Below the pieces are notes generated by a model that saw nothing but the letters and a program-made list of their open reading frames with translations, did not search any database and had not been told where the DNA came from. Of a stretch of DNA of 64,000 nucleotides, positions 61,175-64,000 are shown in pieces. Position numbers and translations under genes: made by a program. The stretch is from Neisseria elongata subsp. elongata (GTDB taxonomy: Bacteria; Pseudomonadota; Gammaproteobacteria; Burkholderiales; Neisseriaceae), in the NCBI RefSeq assembly GCF_900113545.1, contig NZ_FOPS01000008.1, positions 1 through 64,000 of the forward strand. The letters are read 5' to 3'. The number at the start of each line of letters is the position of its first letter. The first letter of the stretch is position 1.

Positions 61175-63451
61175 CTATCTTTTCAACTTCGCCAACGCAT
61201 CCGCCATCGCCGAATTTGCAGGCTGCTTTTCGCGCTGCGGCTGGCCGGAACGGTTGTTTGCGCCGCGTTTTTCGGTTTCAGGTAGCCTTTTGCCGCGTTT
61301 TTCCGCGCCTGCTTCGTCATCCAAGCGCATGGTGAGCGCGATGCGTTTTCTGGCGGCATCGACTTCCAGCACTTTCACTTTCACCACGTCGCCGGCTTTC
61401 ACGACTTCGCGCGGGTCTTGGACGAAACGATTAGACAGGGCGGAGATGTGTACCAAGCCGTCCTGATGGACGCCGATGTCCACGAATGCGCCGAAGTTGG
61501 CGACGTTGGAGACCACGCCTTCGAGTATCATGCCAACTTGCAAGTCGCTGATTTCGTGAATGCCTTCGGCGAAGGAGGCCGTCTGAAATTCGCCGCGCGG
61601 GTCGCGGCCGGGTTTTTCCAGCTCGGACAGGATGTCTAAAATAGTCGGCAGACCGAAGCGTTCGTCGGTGAAGTCGGACGCTTTGATTTGCTTCACGCGC
61701 TCGCGGTTGCCGATGAGTTCGGCGGCGGTAATGCCTTGTTGCGCCAGCATTTTGGCGACGACGGGATAGGCTTCGGGGTGGACGGCACTCGCGTCCAGCG
61801 GCTCTTTGCCGCCGTTAATCCGCAAAAAGCCCGCCGCCTGCTCGAAGGTTTTTTCACCCAAGCGCGGTACTTTCAGCAATTTTTTGCGGCTGTCGAACGC
61901 GCCGTTTTCATCGCGGTAGGCGACGATGTTTTGGGCAAGGGTTTGATTCAAACCGGAAATCCGCGCTAAGAGCGGGGCGGAGGCGGTGTTCACGTCCACG
62001 CCGACGGCGTTCACGCAGTCTTCGACCACCGCGTCCAGCGATTTGGCGAGCTGGCTTTGGTTTACGTCGTGCTGATACTGGCCGACGCCGATGGATTTGG
62101 GGTCGATTTTCACCAATTCGGCGAGCGGGTCTTGCAGCCTGCGGGCGATGGACACCGCGCCGCGCAGGGAAACGTCCAAGTCGGGGAACTCGCGCGCCGC
62201 CAGTTCGGACGCGGAATAAATCGACGCGCCGGCTTCGGAAACGACGATTTTGTGCAGCCCCATTTCCGGCATTCCGCGCACCAGTTCGCCCGCGATTTTG
62301 TCGGTTTCGCGGCTGGCGGTGCCATTGCCGATGGCGATGAGCTTCACGCCGTGCTGTTTAATCAGGCGCGACAGCGTTGCCAACATATTGTTTTCTTGGT
62401 GCAAATAGACGATGACCGTATCCAGCAGCTTGCCCGTGTCGTCCACCACGGCGCATTTCACGCCGTTGCGGTAGCCGGGGTCGAGACCCAAAGTGGTCAG
62501 CCGTCCGGCAGGCGCGGCGAGCAGCAAGTCTTTGAGATTGCGGGCAAACACGGTAATCGCGTCGGTATCGGCGGCTTCTTTCAGACGACCTAAGGCTTCA
62601 AGTTCCAGCGACAAAAAGATTTTTGCGCGCCAAGTCAGGCGCACGGTGTCGCGCAGCCATTTGTGGCCGTCTGAAACCTTGAAACGGCGGGCGATGATTT
62701 GCTCGTATTCGCTTTGCTGCGTAATCGGCGTGTCGTCGGGCTGGTATTTGAGCGCGATGTTCAACACGCCTTCGTTGCGGCCGCGCAAAACCGCCAGCGC
62801 GCGGTGGCTGGGCATGGCGCGAATAGGTTCGCGGTGGTCGAAATAATCGCTGAATTTTTCGCCTTCGGTTTCTTTGCCTTCAACGACTTGCGCGTGGATT
62901 TCGGCTTCGTTCCACAGCTTGTCGCGCAGCGTGCCGATGAGTTCCGCGTCTTCGGCAAACTGCTCCATCAGAATCGCGCGCGCGCCGTCCAATGCGGCTT
63001 TGGCGTCGGGGACGTTTTCGTTCAGGTAGCCTTGCGCGGCGGCTTCCACGTCCTGCGGCTGCTCGGCAAGCAACACGTCCGCCAGCGGCTGCAAACCGTG
63101 TTCGCGCGCGATTTGCGCTTTGGTGCGGCGTTTGGGCTTGTAGGGCAGATACAGATCTTCCAGCGCGGTTTTGTTGTCGGCGGCTTCGATTTGCGCCCTG
63201 AGGTCGTCTGAAAGCTTGCCTTGCTCTTCAATGCTTTTTAAAACAACGGCTTTGCGCTCTTCCAACTCGCGCAGGTATTGCAACCGCTCGGCAAGCTGGC
63301 GCAGTTGCGTATCGTCCAGCCCGCCCGTGGCTTCCTTGCGGTAGCGGGCGATAAACGGCACGGTTGCGCCGTCGTCCAAAAGCTCGACGGCGGCGGTGAT
63401 TTGGGCGGCGGTGGCGGAGAGTTCTTGAGAGAGGATTTGAGTGATGTTCAT
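61175..63451 (-). CDS. tex: RNA-binding transcriptional accessory protein Tex
   Basis: A 758-residue cytoplasmic nucleic-acid-binding protein. The N-terminal Tex helical domain ([23 protein letters not shown]) is followed by a YqgF/RuvC-like domain ([19 protein letters not shown]), helix-hairpin-helix motifs ([24 protein letters not shown]) and a C-terminal S1 domain ([34 protein letters not shown]). A basic tail ends it. Tex affects expression of toxin and other genes in Bordetella and is broadly conserved. ATG 63451 fits the family start [11 protein letters not shown]. The gene contains uptake sequences of three dialects. Confidence 0.94.
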   Translation of the reverse strand: MNITQILSQELSATAAQITAAVELLDDGATVPFIARYRKEATGGLDDTQLRQLAERLQYLRELEERKAVVLKSIEEQGKLSDDLRAQIEAADNKTALEDLYLPYKPKRRTKAQIAREHGLQPLADVLLAEQPQDVEAAAQGYLNENVPDAKAALDGARAILMEQFAEDAELIGTLRDKLWNEAEIHAQVVEGKETEGEKFSDYFDHREPIRAMPSHRALAVLRGRNEGVLNIALKYQPDDTPITQQSEYEQIIARRFKVSDGHKWLRDTVRLTWRAKIFLSLELEALGRLKEAADTDAITVFARNLKDLLLAAPAGRLTTLGLDPGYRNGVKCAVVDDTGKLLDTVIVYLHQENNMLATLSRLIKQHGVKLIAIGNGTASRETDKIAGELVRGMPEMGLHKIVVSEAGASIYSASELAAREFPDLDVSLRGAVSIARRLQDPLAELVKIDPKSIGVGQYQHDVNQSQLAKSLDAVVEDCVNAVGVDVNTASAPLLARISGLNQTLAQNIVAYRDENGAFDSRKKLLKVPRLGEKTFEQAAGFLRINGGKEPLDASAVHPEAYPVVAKMLAQQGITAAELIGNRERVKQIKASDFTDERFGLPTILDILSELEKPGRDPRGEFQTASFAEGIHEISDLQVGMILEGVVSNVANFGAFVDIGVHQDGLVHISALSNRFVQDPREVVKAGDVVKVKVLEVDAARKRIALTMRLDDEAGAEKRGKRLPETEKRGANNRSGQPQREKQPANSAMADALAKLKR

Positions 63452-63497
63452 GGGGGTCCTTTTGATGGGTGCAGGCTGCTTTTGGGGCTGCCTGAAA

Positions 63498-63995
63498 TTA
63501 AGGGTTTTCTGTTTTTTCAAAATAGCCCAGATAGCCAATTGAAGGTGGCAAATCCATATTTTCCAATTCTAGAGGATTGATGCTCCACAAACCCGCCAGC
63601 TGCGCGGGCGTTTCTTCATCTTGCGCGGCTATCCATTTTTCAAATACTTCGTCTTGTTCAAATTCTTCTTCGGATTCGACAGATACGATGTTTAAGGATT
63701 TTTCGGCGGCGGTTTGCCCGCCGAAGTTTTCCAAGATACAGCTGTCGGAAGTTTCAAAACGCCGTATCCATTTTCCATCCTCCGCTTTTGCCCATGCCAG
63801 ATAATCCGTTACACGGTAAGAACCGAAATATTGAACTTCTTTGAATTGGTCTAATAACGGCTTTGTCAGCATATTGAACAGGCGTTCCGGATGGAGGCAC
63901 GGCAGCGCCAAATGACTGACAACGAACACCCAGCCGCGAATGCAGGGCGATACGAAAACGGGCTGCAGGCTGCTTTGATAGTCCGCCGCTTCCAT
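63498..63995 (-). CDS. conserved protein of unknown function, 5' end probably outside the window
   Basis: At least 165 residues are visible, running off the right edge. The pattern [43 protein letters not shown] and [15 protein letters not shown] recalls a family of bacterial proteins with an FGTHRVVDYHAWA-type motif, whose role I do not know. The C-terminal half is acidic ([17 protein letters not shown]). The ATG at 63993-63995 need not be the true start, because the conserved part begins only about 10 residues later. It is upstream of tex by 46 nt on the same strand. Confidence 0.6.
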   Translation of the reverse strand: MEAADYQSSLQPVFVSPCIRGWVFVVSHLALPCLHPERLFNMLTKPLLDQFKEVQYFGSYRVTDYLAWAKAEDGKWIRRFETSDSCILENFGGQTAAEKSLNIVSVESEEEFEQDEVFEKWIAAQDEETPAQLAGLWSINPLELENMDLPPSIGYLGYFEKTENP

Positions 63996-64000
63996 GATTT

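Overview
The window is chromosomal DNA of a Neisseria species, most likely a commensal. The 10-mer core of the Neisseria DNA uptake sequence (DUS), GCCGTCTGAA, occurs throughout, usually preceded by AG (the AG-DUS dialect) rather than the AT typical of meningococcus and gonococcus. Many copies form inverted pairs that act as terminators, and others lie inside genes, where they translate as PSEN, SDGL, FQTA or GRLK. A Correia element, a neisserial intergenic mosaic-type repeat and sigma-54-driven type IV pilin genes fit the same assignment.

Layout. 1-540: the 5' end of a leftward 16S rRNA gene with its promoter and boxA, divergent from thrB. 0.5-14.3 kb: core genes (thrB, an NhaD-like antiporter, ltgA, a POT peptide transporter, pepP, ruvA), small stress proteins (CsbD, DUF1328), a decayed FecCD permease start, a candidate small RNA, and an unusual DnaJ-zinc-finger membrane protein. 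14.4-23.6 kb is the accessory part: a TonB-dependent receptor without a recognisable plug, a Tat-exported ABC binding protein, permease, ATPase and NnrS form one uptake cluster. It is interrupted twice. First, a low-GC RecB-type-nuclease/DUF2075-helicase gene lies between the 3' remnant of cas4 and the 5' remnant of cas1, so it sits in the ruin of a type I-C CRISPR-Cas locus. Second, a low-GC cadD cadmium-resistance gene is inserted into a duplicated copy of the ATPase gene end. 23.6-28.2 kb: two tandem sigma-54 pilin genes, a TfpX/TfpZ-type accessory gene, and mrp. 28.4-33.5 kb: a complete mlaFEDCB-mlaA lipid-transport operon and a His-tailed, probably Zur-controlled DUF4198 protein.

33.5-44.1 kb: mgtE, sppA, a HAD phosphatase, a LOG-family protein, a stand-alone Tat-exported DyP peroxidase, engB, cytochrome c4 and the ccsB-ccsA cytochrome c maturation pair. 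44.5-51 kb: a Nif3-family gene, petABC (cytochrome bc1), sspAB, a TerC/Alx protein and an FNR-box-preceded bacteriohemerythrin. 51-64 kb: nnrD, metR, a lone ABC ATPase, psd, pyrH, fabF-acpP, an S9 oligopeptidase, a frameshifted fic gene, tex and a partial unknown gene.

Respiration is well represented: cytochrome c4, System II cytochrome c biogenesis, the bc1 complex and oxygen- or NO-linked proteins (hemerythrin, NnrS). Functions are assigned by reading motifs; no database search was possible.
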